From assembly GCA_034440635.1 (NCBI GenBank), contig JAOTON010001129.1, positions 310,001-374,000 on the forward strand: a DNA stretch of 64,000 nt. Reading direction: 5' to 3'. The position numbers and the translations under genes were made by a program. The number at the start of each line of letters is the position of its first letter. The first letter of the stretch is position 1. Under the pieces are notes generated by a model that worked only from the letters and a program-made list of their open reading frames with translations, was not told the origin of the DNA and searched no databases. Of this stretch, positions 45,818-58,290 are shown piece after piece. The DNA comes from Lepas anatifera (Eukaryota; Arthropoda; Thecostraca; Lepadidae).

Positions 45818-47284
45818 CAAATGGTCTTCTATGGCTGGAACCAACCCATTGGAGATCCAGAGGGGGAAGAAGGCGCCCTCCCAAAGTCCAAAATAATGTT
45901 ATCCCCCAAACGGCTGGCAGTAAGAAATTTTAGAGGCAGTCTTGTTCGTTTGTATTGCCCCTTCTGCACTAGTTAAATCTTACCAGCTTACATTTAGACC
46001 GTGTGACATTTTTTGCTCATTGACTTGTTTCCGATCAGTTTGCCCCGCGCCCCACACGGACCGCTTGGATCCGCCAGTGACCTCACCTTTCTGATATGAA
46101 GGACTTTTACAATGAAGGAATTGCCATTGCTTATACTGTTTGTTAGGAACCGGCACATTGTAGATGACGCCACAAGTGTGTGGGCTGACGGGGCATCAGT
46201 AGCAGGCTAATTATATTAAGTGAACAGTGGGCTCTGATTCATGTTTAGAAGCCTTTTCTCGACTCACGCAAAACGAGTATCCATAATCGATATCAGTTCT
46301 TATTTCTGATGTAGGTTTGCCATTATAAATATTTGTTCTCTAATCGCAAGAAATCGCATGCATGTTATTAAACAACAGTTTAGACCGTTCAACATTAACA
46401 TATATTTTATTCCGAGAGATAAATGTATGGTATAATCGACCACTGGGAATACAGGCCACTACGTTTGAGGGCTTCTGCTCAGCGGATATAAACAAAGTAG
46501 TTTGAGGAGATAACATGTCTGAAAAACTTGAATGTGTTAACCAGAACAGGTCAGTCAAGGTTGGTTCTTCACTTGATAAGTAAAAAAAACGTTAAACCGA
46601 GTACGGTCTAGCTTACAGAAGCTCAAAAGTACTGCTAACAATGCAGTTTCCAGTTTTCATGCATTCAGGCTGAAATTATATCCTTCGCCGAAAAAAAATG
46701 TAGCAAACCAGGCACTCGGAGGGGCTTGGGAAAACCCAGCTTCTACCCTTTCTTATGTCCACCACGGTTCGGCATTGTGAAACACTCAAAAGTACAAATA
46801 AGACACACGTAAAGTAATACGGTCTTGGCAGTAACACACCGTGCACCTAAAGGGCGCTTGCGTAACACCGACAGAGAACTGCATCGCAGACCTCGCGCGC
46901 GGGCTGGATTCTTACAGCGCTCGATCGGCTTGTCCCTTGCTATAAAAACCGCCTTATTTCATCTAGACTACTGCCAGACATCAGAATTAGCACCTGTTTG
47001 ATTCAGCTGTTGATATTATCGAGGATTAGCAATTGAACTGATTGAACTGTGGATGGCATGCGATCCTATATGCGTTTTCTGCCGGCCCTTGAGGCTTAAG
47101 ACTAAGACTAGAGGATACATGCCATATTATATGGATATGATACCAAATAAGGTGATCAGAATACCGAAAATACAGTGCAATTATCTGCATGATGTTGGTA
47201 AGCAATATTGGAAAAGGCTTTAAGTTCAGTTTCCATAAATAATGAAAAACTTGACCTTCCCAAGTTTTTGCCACTTTTGCCGCA
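45818..47284. other. intergenic, nothing recognised
   Basis: No ORF, repeat or RNA gene that I can support. Confidence 0.4.
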
Positions 47285-47630
47285 CCCGTAGCCAGTTGGT
47301 AGAGCGTTGGGCTCCGGCTCCCTGCTAAAAAACATGCAGTGGCAGTGCATGTACAGGCTTGGGATCGGTTCCCCTGAGACGCTCCGACGCTCAACAGTTT
47401 ACCCAACGTAGGTCGGCTGGCAACTGACCGGCGAGAGGATGACCTGAGCAGGGCGGCCATCCCTGTGCTTTGTGGGACGTTAAACTTTGGCTTCCAAATT
47501 AACCCTTCATTGTGGGAGTTGCTAGTTTGGATGGTGGGGTCGGGGTCTCTGTGACAAGTCCCTTAGTTTCTGCAGTGAGACTCCGACTCCAGTAGCTGTA
47601 CAGGAAACTACTTGGACATTTATTTTAAAA
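47285..47630 (+). repeat. SINE with tRNA-like head
   Basis: It starts with a tRNA-like segment (GTAGCCAGTTGGTAGAGCG, an A-box pattern). The B-box region is less clear (GGGATCGGTTCCCCTGAG). A body is shared with the copy at 36,035-36,250. It is a candidate RNA polymerase III-derived short element. Confidence 0.7.
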
Positions 47631-47829
47631 AACCGGCTGGCGGCAGAAACCCCTCTCAACTGGAAAAAGTGCCAACCCTGCTTTTTAAGAGTGTATGTAT
47701 ATACACCGGGCTTAACGGATTGATTCAACTTAAGTGCAAGGCTTTGGCTGTGTCCAATCAGAACATCATATCTTAAAGTTTCTTTGCATCTTTATTAGCG
47801 CAGGAAAAATTTTATAGGTTGATGTCCCT

Positions 47830-49400
47830 TAATACAGATTTAATACAGCAAAATAATGAAGCAGGGCTGGGGATATTAAAGTAAGCTTTAAGAATTACCA
47901 AATGCTAGTCCGATGATAGGAGGCTGCTCTTCATTATTTAACCAACCCTGTAGTGTTTTCTTTAACCTCTTGCCTCTGGAGGAAGAAAATGGCACATCCA
48001 ATCCTAACTTTGCGAAACTGACTTGTGGCCATGCTCAACAACAGCCTATCAGTTCTAGGCTGAACTGTCTCAAACTAAGTACAAAGCGCTATCTATGTCT
48101 TCTAAAAATTTCCATGCTCTATATGCCTTTATTTAGCCAGCAACACCTTTGCAAGTATGCATGTTTAAAACAGGTTTAATACAGTACAATCATTAACCAG
48201 AGCAGGGGGCATGAAAATAAGCTTCAAGAATGCTCAAGAGCTTACCAAGTAAAGCCAGGAGTGTTTTCATTATACAATCCTCTCTGTAACATTTGTTTTG
48301 ACCGCTGGAATATTGTCAAGAGATACACAGCTCCCTCAAACTTCTTGGACAATATCAAAAGCAGGAAATATTTTGGTCTCGATCTCCAAAAATCTATCAA
48401 CTATGTAGCAATACAGTTTTCCTCAAGCAAAGTAAACAGCCAGTTTGCAAAGGGTGGCACTTTCGATGAGATATCATCTGTGCGAGTGCCCTTGGAAACA
48501 GGAGCGAGTGGTGCAAATTTTATTAAAGGGAATGTGGCACCTTGGTCGAATCCTGGAGTTTAGTGAAATTAGGCGTACTTTTAGCAAAAAATAATGAAAC
48601 CACTCATGATTTCTCTGAAAAAATGTACAATAAGCTCAATAGTTTGTTTTTAAAAATACTCCTCTAGAAAAAGAAATAAATATCAGCCTGTGAATGATGT
48701 AGATCTGGCAACCACTACCATACTTGAAACGCTTCAAGGGCTTCGATTGGCTGATGCTCATCGTGACATCAGCATATGTCGTCACACCAGTAGCTCACAA
48801 CAATGGCCGCCCGGCGACGGGGGGGCTGATGGGGGCTGGTGTCAGGTAGGTTTTAGCTTTTTTTCTACGGAAATATCGAGTTCCAAGACAAATGAAATAT
48901 GGAGTACCAGGTTTTCCGACTTGCTTTACAACTTGGCTATCTCAGTTAAAATCACGTTGTGAAGGTGCCACATTCCCTTTAACCTGGTGCAAATTTGTGA
49001 GACTGGTGCGAGGGCTCAGCCACTGAAAACCAAACAAATAATGGATGAATGGTTATGAAACAGGAGGGGGCTTATAAAACTAATCAACTAATAAGGAGAG
49101 GCAGCATTACATTGTGTATGTAGGGATAGGCCCGTTTTTCGCCCTGGTATATTGTGGATTGGTGGCTGGTGTTTAAGGTCGCTACGAGAGTGACTTTGTG
49201 CAAGAATTCTAGATGGCTGGTGCAGCTCATCTGGCCTGCTGCCATACTTTGCAGACTGGGTAAACAGCATTGCCTACCTTCACATATAAGTCCAAAGCTC
49301 TCTGCATCTTTAATAATCCAGGAACCATGTCAAGATGCTGTGTTTAATATGGTTTTAACACAGTAAAAACAGTCAAACAGCATTAAAGGCATTAGGATAT
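47830..49400. repeat. three diverged copies of a long repeat
   Basis: Blocks at about 47,835, 48,165 and 49,340 share TTTAATACAG-like starts, then ACAGTAnAA and, 40-60 bp on, ATAAGCTTCAAGAATGCTCA-like sequence. They are too diverged to define ends. No coding sequence was seen. Confidence 0.45.
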
Positions 49401-49984
49401 GCTCCAAGAAAGCTCAAATCAGAGGAAGCTAAGATTCTGCTTCAAATAATGTTAATAATATATGTGTCTGTAGCATGTTGAAAACCATGATAATTTTCTT
49501 TAACTTTGTGTAGACACACAATACCAGTCTAAGCCTACTGCCTGACCTGCAGCCGTCTTGCGATATACAGGTTTTCAACCTGTCCTGGTATACCTTCCTA
49601 GCAACCTGGCCAGGCAGGGAACCCCATCAGGCGATTGCATGTCAATGTTGCTGGGCATACCATAGCCTAGATGCTAAAGCGCCCTTAAACCACAAAACAC
49701 ATGAAACCCATGTTGCAACCTGCAAGTTGCAGTGTTTAATACAAGTTTATCTGACTAATATAAAAAGATGAGTTTTCCTAAAGTAAGATATATGCCTGTA
49801 TGGAGATTTATTATGGAGAACCCTGGCCTGTGGTGAGAATATAACCTGCCCCAAACTTTATTTAACATGAGCAGAAACAGTCAATAATGTGGCCCTGCCT
49901 GCCAAAAACTTATCATATCTACAGTAATGTAGTTTTAGGCAAACTAAGTATAGATCATTGGCTACATTCACACAAAATTTCATA

Positions 49985-50335
49985 TATACCTTACCTTACC
50001 TAACGATTTCGGAAATTTTGGGGACCACAATGGCCCGCTGGCTCCGATTCTCCGACGAGCTCAGGATATTAGTGTCTCGGCGCGATCCTCCTCAAGAAAA
50101 GACCTGAGGGTGACTAAGAAGTTGTCCTCCTGAGGCAAGAGGATAGGATGCATCGGTATCAGACAAGTTCAGGAACTTGGTACATGAAGGTGGCCCAATG
50201 AGTGTCAAGCCGATTTTTGAACTGATTCAGGCTTTGAGCTGCGACAACCGACAATGGTAGAGAGTTCCAATCGTTGATCACCCTGGCACCGAAGAAGTTA
50301 CGCCTAACCCTGGAGACTGCATTCGGCTTAACCTT
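49985..50335 (-). pseudogene. 3' end of a CR1/L2-type LINE with (TAAGG)n tail
   Basis: The C-terminal frame SRVRRNFFGARVINDWNSLP and SLNQFKNRLDTHW matches the end of the RT protein at 62,486 (RSRRNSFGVRVINNWNSLAS). A 3' UTR and a GGTAAGGTAAGGT tail (about 49,988-50,001) follow. The coding part is cut at 50,335 by a MITE fragment. Confidence 0.85.
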
Positions 50336-50805
50336 CGCCCGGGTGGGGGGGTCTTTTAGACCCCCTCGGGTTTTTCCGAGGTGACCAAAAAACGGCGGCA
50401 AACTTGGTCTAGCTGTTCCTTCATCATTTTTACATCTTTCCTGAAAATTTTGGCTCAAGGTCATATCACGTCAGGTCACTGGGCCAGGTGAAGTGACCTC
50501 ACCTCAAAAAATACTTAGGACCGCATAACTAAAAGAAGGGTTAATCGATCAACTTGAAACTCATACCACATATTGGGCACACCAAGAGCTACAACATTTT
50601 GTTCCGGGATTTTTGATATTGGTGACCTAAGGTCATGTGCAGAGCATGACCTCCCCATTGTAAATACATGGGGAAAATCACGGAATGAGCTTTTCTCAGA
50701 AGTATGGATGGAATCAACTTCAAACATCGGTTGCGAATTGCTCTTAGCCCATTTCTGAAGCTGATAGTGATGTAGATGCGTCATGAAGTATCCGAGAGTG
50801 GACCT
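50336..50805. mobile_element. TTAA-MITE family fragment, inverted
   Basis: It matches the complement of 57,930-58,286: CCCCCTCGGGTTTTTC, an AAAAACGGCGGC block, ATCATTTTT, a CAGGTCA...AAGTGACC block and a CATGACCTC-CCATTG-AAATACATGGG block. It lacks the terminal CACGCGC. Confidence 0.65.
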
Positions 50806-53800
50806 GGGCCCCATTTCATAAAAGTTGTAGAGATGCGGCGTGTTTTACACCACACTCACCTGCAAAGTTACGCCGTACTCAGAATCAGACCACGTTCAAG
50901 TTTTTGGCAGCATTACGTCATCATGGCTGGAGAGGCACAACAGTTACTATTCAGGGCATAGGAGAAATTGCACTTTTTCGAAGCTCTAAATAACCTATTT
51001 TAGAACTGTATCAATAAAACTTATATGGTTGAACAGAAAGCTAAATGAGTTTTATTTGTGAAACCATCAGACGTTATGCAAAAACTCCAGTGAAGAATAT
51101 TATTTTTACAAATTTTCTAGAGCGTGTCAAAATAAGGACAGGTTCAGCACTAACAGCTGATGGCAGAAAGACTAATCTCGATTTTGATTGGCTGTTGATT
51201 TCTGACCTTTGATTGGCTGCTGGTGGCACCTGCAGCAGAAGACGATAAACACCCGTGATCTCTCGAGCGAAGGTAAACTTATTTCTCTCGGCTATTAAGT
51301 AGGCCTGAGTTGATCAAATAAATGCATGCCCTTTCAACAAATTTTTTGAAGATTTATGATTTTTTCATTAGATTTACGTAAAATACGCTGCTCGCCGTTG
51401 AGATCAAGTTTACTGTCAAATGGGTGAAACAAGTTGATTTCGATTTATACTAGATTGCTGCCAAATACGCCCAAACTTGGTATGTTCCAGCTGATCCTTC
51501 CAAAAACTTAGTAGAATCTCCTAGAGCTTAGTAGGAAAGGGCGGTGACGTCATCATGGGAGGACTATATTTAGTAGGAAACTTGGTTGTACCCGTAGTTA
51601 AAGTACCCTGCTCAGAATCACGTTTCACAAAGAGCGGTGACATTCACGCGAAAGCGGCGTAGATGTCAAATGCAGCATGAATTACGCCCAATTCCAGAAT
51701 GGAATTACCCCTTTCAAATATGGCATATAACTGCTTTATTAACATTAAAAAGGGCATTTATATTTTTCAATAAATAAGTTAAATGACAATTATCGTACTT
51801 ATTTGCTCTTATTCGATTTTTAAGTTTCTTATGCACTTTTACAAATACTGCGGAGGAAGATGTATTAACAGATGACGCAATAAAAATACGACATATTTGT
51901 TTTTGGCAGTACCCCATTTTTTTAGGTCGTTACTGTCAAGAAGGCACTAAAAAGGTTATTGTATTGTTGTGCGAGGGTAGTTCAGTGGAATTCGAGGTGA
52001 ATTGTGTTTACTAATCATGAGTGAACCTTATAATTTCGTGAAACTGGGAAAGGAATAGTGAGTAAACATCTTTGAAGAATAACTAGATCAAGATGCCGGT
52101 ACTTGGGTACCTAGGTATATCATCATTTTCGCCAGAGGACTCAGTAGAGATACTTGGATTTTGTTGCGGACAGGCACCTTAAATTGAATTTTTACCCTCC
52201 ATAGACTCCATATAACACTGTCAGTGCCAGCCTAACTAGGGTTCTGTCGTCACTAGATTGTAAAATAACAATAATGGCAGAAAGACAAAGTAAAAATCAA
52301 TGTCAGCTTTCCCGTGTATTTGCATCAATAGCTATCATCATTTTTGGCATACCAAATGGCCATAGAACTCTACATATCAGCTCAATTTAGCATGTGCAAC
52401 TTGCACTTCATACCTGTGCAAGGAAGAACTTCCACACCTGTTTTAAGTTTATTTTATCTTCATGACTCTTTTTTATTTTTCCTTCACTACACTACCTAAT
52501 TTTGCCTCAGATTCAGAATTTCATAAGAAATTATATATTTTTCATGTTGTGCTTCATTGTCTGATAAATTTTACGCTGCTATATCTTGCATAGCTTTTCA
52601 GGAGTGTTTTACATATTCAACGTACATGTTGTCTGTTATATGAAACATTATTGGCAATATTCTATGCTGCATTGCAGTACAGCGTAGTTTAGAGCAGCGT
52701 ATATTTGCAAGTAGTTGTATTTTACGCTGCATTTTTTGTGAAACAAGATTGTGGTGTATTATTCACTTCTTATGCTGCATTATGCTACTTCTACGCTATA
52801 AGCATAAGTTACGCATTTTATGAAATCGGGCCGGCTCCTTTTCATAAAAGTTGTAGAAATGCGGCGTGTTTTACACCACATTCACCTGCAAAGTTACACC
52901 GTACTCAGAATCACGTTTCACAAAGAGCGGTGACATTCACGCGAAAGTGGCGTAGATATCAAATGCAGCGTGAATTACGCCCAATTCTAGAATGGAGTTA
53001 CCCGTTTCAAATATGGCGTGTAACTGCTTTATTAACATGAAAATCGCATGAAAATATTTTTCAATAAATTATTTGAATGAAAATTATTGTACTTATTTGC
53101 TCTTATTCGATTTGTAAGTTTCTAATGCACTTTTACAATGTTAAAGTCCTCCAAAATGTTCACATCGTTATAAGCAAGGATGTTTGGGGCTTCTTCACTG
53201 GTGTACAGGAACAGGAGTAAACACACTGGAGAAAAAAGCAGAAAGGATCGCAGCCTTCTCTGAGTCACTTGTAGCTGTTGTACCATCGGGTCGCTGTAGG
53301 TCTTGTACCTTGTCCCCAGTTTTGATCTGGGAGCGAGAATAGGACCAGAAGACTTTATGATTTTCCTTCACTTGACTGGCGACCTTCTTCTGATACTCTT
53401 TACGCAGTCGCCGTGAGAATCTCCTCAGGTCGTTTCTCCTCCTCCTGCAGTTCTCCCAGAGAGTATCTCGACCTCTTACTGTAGATGCTACCTTGTAGTT
53501 GTGCCAAAGCCTTTTCTTCTATTTAATAATCTGCATGGCTTGCCTATTGATATATTGTCTTCGATTCTTGCGTTGAGGTAGCCTGGTAGGTATACGTAGA
53601 TGTCATTCTATTCACTTGGTGACAAAAATGGTTATATTCCTCCTCCATCCCAAAGTCATGAGCTCTCTGCCAGTTAACCTCTTGAACCAGGTCCCTCAAC
53701 TTGGAATAATCTCCTCTGTATAATGCTAACTTGGGATGGACGACTAAATTCCTGGACTGTTTTCGGCAGGAAAGCTTCATCAGGAGGCAAAGGTGATCGC

Positions 53801-55704
53801 TGCTCCCTAGACCTGGGAGGTAAATCAAATCTTCAATCATGTCTTCATTCAGTGAGAAAGCAGGGTCCAGGACGTGAGGAGTTTCACCATGTTTATACCT
53901 GGTTGGTTTGGTAACATGCTGAACTAAGAAGCTGTCTCTGATGGTTTCAAGAAATGCATGTGAGATGTGGCTTGAAGAATCGAGAGACAAACCAACTTCC
54001 CAATCAATATTTGTAAAATTGAAGTCCCCAACAAGAAGCGGGTGCTGAGGTCTTGTTGCAGCTACTGCTTCAATAAGGTTACAGAGAGCAGCATTGTTCA
54101 CAGGAGAGCAATTTGGACTCCTATAAATGCACCCTGCCAGTAGTGACTGACTGCCAGTAAGTCCAATCTTCACCCATAGCTGTTCAGAATACTCCACTTC
54201 AGAAAAAGAGACCTCCTGGCAGTGTAGAGCTTCATTAACAAAGATAGCCAAGCCTCGGACAGAAGAAGGGCCAGATCTTGATTTTGTAGGGTTAAAGTTG
54301 AGGTGCATGGCATAGATGGGTAAACCAATACAGGCATGTGCAATTGGAGCAGTACTTGCTTTTGGAAGCACTTCAGATATCATGATCAAGTCTGGCCCTT
54401 TTTGGGAAATCAGCAATAACAGTTCATCCCTCTTGTTTATAAATTGATCTGCATTGGTGTACAACACTAAAAAATCACCACCATACTTATGTCAATGCTC
54501 GGCCTGTCGACCACCGCGACGAGAGCCAGGACTAACTGCAGCTGGGGGAGGTTCTGCACCTCCGTTAGGGGCTCCAGAAGTAGCCTGGCTGGCCTCACCA
54601 AAGCCTGTAGTGACTGTAGAGAGATCCCCACCAGAGCCGATGGTACCCTCAACAGTCTTTGGAACTGTGTTGGAGACTGGATCATCTCGACCTACCCACC
54701 TAGAAGACTCAACTGAGGCAACTGATGAAGCACCAGTAGCCGTAGTGACGGATTTGTTTTTGGCCGTACTTCATTTTTTTAGGTAGTGACTGTCAAGAAG
54801 GTACTTAAAAGGTTATTGAATTGTTGTGCGAGTGTAGTTCAGTAGAATTTTAGGTGAATTGTGTTTACTTATCATGAGTGAACTGTGAAAGGTCTGTGAA
54901 CCTTATAATTTCGTGAAACTGGGAAAGGAATAGTGAGTAAACATCTTTGAAGAATAACAAGATCAAGATGCTGGTACTTAGGTACCTAGGTATATTATCA
55001 TTTTCGCCAGAGGTCTCAGTAGAGATACTTGGATTTTGTTGGTGACAGATACCTTAAATTGAATTTTTACCCTGCATAGACTCCATATAACACTTTGTCA
55101 GTGTCAGCCTATCTAGGGTTCTGTCCTCGATAGACTGTAAAATAACAGTAACGGCAGAAAGTCTAAAGTAAAAATCAATGTCAGCTTTCCTGTGTATTTG
55201 CATCAATAGCTATTTTCATTTTTGGCATACCAAATGGCCATAGAACTCTACATATCAGCTCAATTTGGCATTTGCAACTTGCACTTTATACCTGTGCAAG
55301 GAAAAACTTGCACACACTTGCATTTACGTTCATTTTACATTCATGACTCTTTTTGTCATTCACTACACTACCTTATTTTGCTTCAGATTCAGAATTCCAT
55401 AAGAAATTATATATATTTCATCATTTCTTTCATTGATAAATGTTACGCTGCTATATCTTGCATAGCTTTTCAGGAGTGTTTTACATATTCAACGTACATG
55501 TTGTCTGCTATATGAAACAATATTGGCAACATTCTACGCTGCATTCCAGTACAGCGTAGTTTAGAGCAGCGTAACTTTGCAAGTAGTCGTATTTTACACT
55601 GCATTTTTGTGAAACAAGTTTGTGGTGTATTCTTCACTTTCTACGCTGCATTATGCTACTTCTACGCTATAAGCATAAGTTACGCCTTTTATGAAATGGG
55701 GCCC
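50806..55704. mobile_element. composite: two adjacent TIR elements (GGGCCCCATTTCATAAAAG ends)
   Basis: Outer ends at 50,806 and 55,704 are inverted copies. At about 52,832 a right end (TTTTATGAAATCGGGCC) directly meets a left end (GGCTCCTTTTCATAAAAG), so copy A (50,806-52,832) and copy B (52,833-55,704) are head to tail. Shared interiors: 51,605-51,840 with 52,905-53,138, and 51,900-52,830 with 54,750-55,700. Copy B contains a LINE piece. The composite interrupts a LINE frame at an SSPGPD codon block at 55,708. Confidence 0.78.
53139..54750 (-). pseudogene. CR1/L2-type LINE fragment: endonuclease and linker
   Basis: The open frame 53,544-54,467 reads LYTNADQFINKRDELLLLIS, then IMISEVLPK, GCIYRSPNCSP, LLVGDFNFTNIDW and GLGSSDHLCLLM, the full set of APE endonuclease blocks. 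A degenerate linker follows to 53,139. Upstream (54,495-54,750) is a Gly/Ser/Thr-rich frame separated from the endonuclease by a TGA at 54,492-54,494. There is no RT; it is truncated where it meets element B. Confidence 0.85.
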
Positions 55705-56650
55705 TGGTCGGGGCCCGGGGAACTTGTTATCTTGAGTGACCTAAGTTTGTGGCTAATAATATCCTGTGAAATGGTGATGTCTTCCAGGAATGGACCAGTG
55801 CATCTTGTTTCGAATGTTGGGAAACTTGACATGTCTTCTGTTGTGAATACACTAGCAAAATACTTGTTCAATAGCTTTGCTATAGCGCTGTCCTGTTTCC
55901 AGGACATCTCTATCATTAAGAAGCTCATCAATTGAGCTTCTTGTCTTTAGTCTTGAGCCCACATACTTCCAGAAGGCCTTCGGGTTTGATCTAATATCAG
56001 TCGCTAGGCTGTGTTCAAAGTCTTGGTGCAGTTTCCGGGTGAGAGTCCTCAACCTATTGCCACATGCCTTAAGCCTGGCCAAATCAATAGCATCCTGAGT
56101 GTGGAAGAAGGTTCTGGTCAGCTGGTGTTTCTTGTCTTTAAGCTTCAGAGCTGCACGTGTCATGTATAAGTTCTTTGAGTTCCTTCTAGCAATAACCTTT
56201 GGGATGCATGTGCCAGTGACCTCTGTTAATCTGGTCAGGAACAGGCTGTAAAGTGATTCCACAGTCATGTTCTCCATACATGTCTAGTCAGTTTCAAGAA
56301 TCATGTGGTTAAGGAGCTCAAAATTGGCTCTCTTGAAGTTCCATACAGATGCACTGTTCTCTTGCCGAAAGACATAGCACTTCAGGCGAAACTGCAGTAC
56401 AACATGGTCGCTTCTACCAATGCTCGGTAAGTAGTCAAGATTGCTCACCATGGCTTCTTCATTGGAGAAAATCAAGTCTAGAATATTTGGACTCTGACCT
56501 GGGGAGAAGCGTGTAGGTTGGTGACATGTTGAAAAAGTAAGCGATCATGAACAATATCCAGAAGTCTGTGAGAGGGATGTCCTTGGCTGGCTTAAAGCCA
56601 TATACATGTATTAGAGAACAGAACATGAGAACAAAGCACATACACAATCC
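55705..56650 (-). pseudogene. CR1/L2-type LINE fragment: endonuclease end, linker, start of RT
   Basis: Pieces in order: an endonuclease end with LDYLPSIGRSDHVVLQFRL, an in-frame stop near 56,284, a linker MTRAALKLKDKKHQLTRTFF and AFWKYVGSRLKTR, then in another frame LNKYFASVFTTED and KLRSLKITSSPGPD, where the composite TIR element begins. It is broken by stops and frameshifts. Confidence 0.85.
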
Positions 56651-57415
56651 TCCGTAATACGAGGGGTGGCGAGCCGGCTCGGGGGGAGGGTGATGACATT
56701 AAAAAAACAATGACATAAAAACAGCTAGGTAGGTAAACAGTCACAGATCAATTCAAGCAGTCACATTTCGAAGTTCACCGGGCCCCACATGCCCCGCCAA
56801 CCAGTCAATACCACAGCCTTCTGAGTAGTTACCTGCCCAGTTGATTTGAGGGAAATTAAAGTCACCTGTAAGCAATAAATGTGATGGTGATGACTCTCCA
56901 ACAGTTGGTACCGTGCACGTTTATTGTTACACACTACATTGCATTCATTACATTCACTCGACATAAAACAGAGCTGTAAATGATGAAATTCGTATTCACT
57001 GACACTATCAGACCTTCCAGTAACACATATAGCATATAGACACAATTTGCTCGGAGTTTGCTCACCCACCACCACACGTCGAGAATGCACCACACTAACC
57101 CAGCCCACAGTGCCAATCGAACCCAAAAGCACTCATCTTCAGCATTTGCATTGGATTCTCAGGCCAGACATAAATAACCGAACACTACAGGTCACCTGTT
57201 TTGCCGACTTGTGAGACCTAATGGGCCGTACAACCTCACGTAACGCCAGGAGAAGCCGGGGCTTGGAGACGCGCTTAAGAAGCCGAATGAGATGAAGACA
57301 AGCATGGGAAGTGCAGGGATGTGGCAGGATGTGGAGAAGAAAGAGCAGGGAGTGCGACAGAGTGCATCAGTGCCAGATATCTTTATCGGAGCAGTGTAAA
57401 TCTTCTTGTTGTGGC
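56651..57415. other. no gene recognised
   Basis: Nothing that I can support on either strand. Confidence 0.4.
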
Positions 57416-57419
57416 TTAA

Positions 57420-58286
57420 CACGCGCATTGACGGGGGTCTCAGCCACCTTCGGATTGACGAGGGGGGCGGGATCTTAGGGGGTTTTGATCTCGTTTTGAT
57501 CCCCCTAAGATCTCGAGAACCACGGTAGGTAGAAAAAACGTTAAATGGCGTTGGGTAGCCCATCCGCTTCTCCATCGAAAATATTTGAACCATTTTTTTG
57601 TCAGGTCACATTTAAGGTCACCAGAGATCAAAAACATGCCGTCACATGCCGTCATAGGGATAACATGTAAATGAAGTTTTTTGGCCATTACATCTGAACA
57701 AGTAAAGATAGAGCAAAACGACTTAAACTCTATGAATCCTCGTAGCAAGCCGAATCGAATAATATATGATTTGACCTTGCTAGGTCAAATCAAAGATTTG
57801 ACCTGACCTGAGGTCAGGTCAGGGTCAAATTATATAAAATGCATATCATTAGAACCGCAAAGCCAAGGCGAGTCTAATGAAGCTAAAATAAACGCTCTAT
57901 CACCATCTGTTACTGAGTTATTCAGTAAAAACCATACTTCCCATGTATTACCAATGGAGAGGTCATGCTTCGTACCTGACCTTAGGTCATCGATATCAAA
58001 AATACCGGAACATATTTTAGAGAACTCGGTGAGCCCATTATGTAATATGAGTTTAGGATAAGTTCACCCTGCTCCGACTTATGCTATCTTAAACTTTTTT
58101 GAGGTCGGGTCACTTGACCTGTACTGGTGACCTGACCTGAGATGACCTATCCTTAAAATTTTCACATAAGTTGCAAAAATGATGAGGGAAAAGGTATACC
58201 AAGTACGGCGGCGCTGCGCGCCGCCGTTTTTCTGCTGTCTCCGAAAAACCCGAGGGGGCGGGTACCCGCCCCCGTCAATGCGCGTG
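57420..58286. mobile_element. 867-bp MITE with TTAA target duplication
   Basis: The ends CACGCGCATTGACGGGGG and their exact complement are flanked by TTAA at 57,416-57,419 and 58,287-58,290. TTAA duplications are typical of piggyBac and Kolobok elements. It has no coding capacity. Relatives occur at 4,750-5,266, 50,336-50,805, 38,480-38,702 and inside 35,249-39,509. Confidence 0.87.
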
Positions 58287-58290
58287 TTAA

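Noticed and set aside
47285..47350. Functional tRNA gene
   Set aside because: No cloverleaf can be closed and a body shared with another repeat follows, so it is a SINE head.
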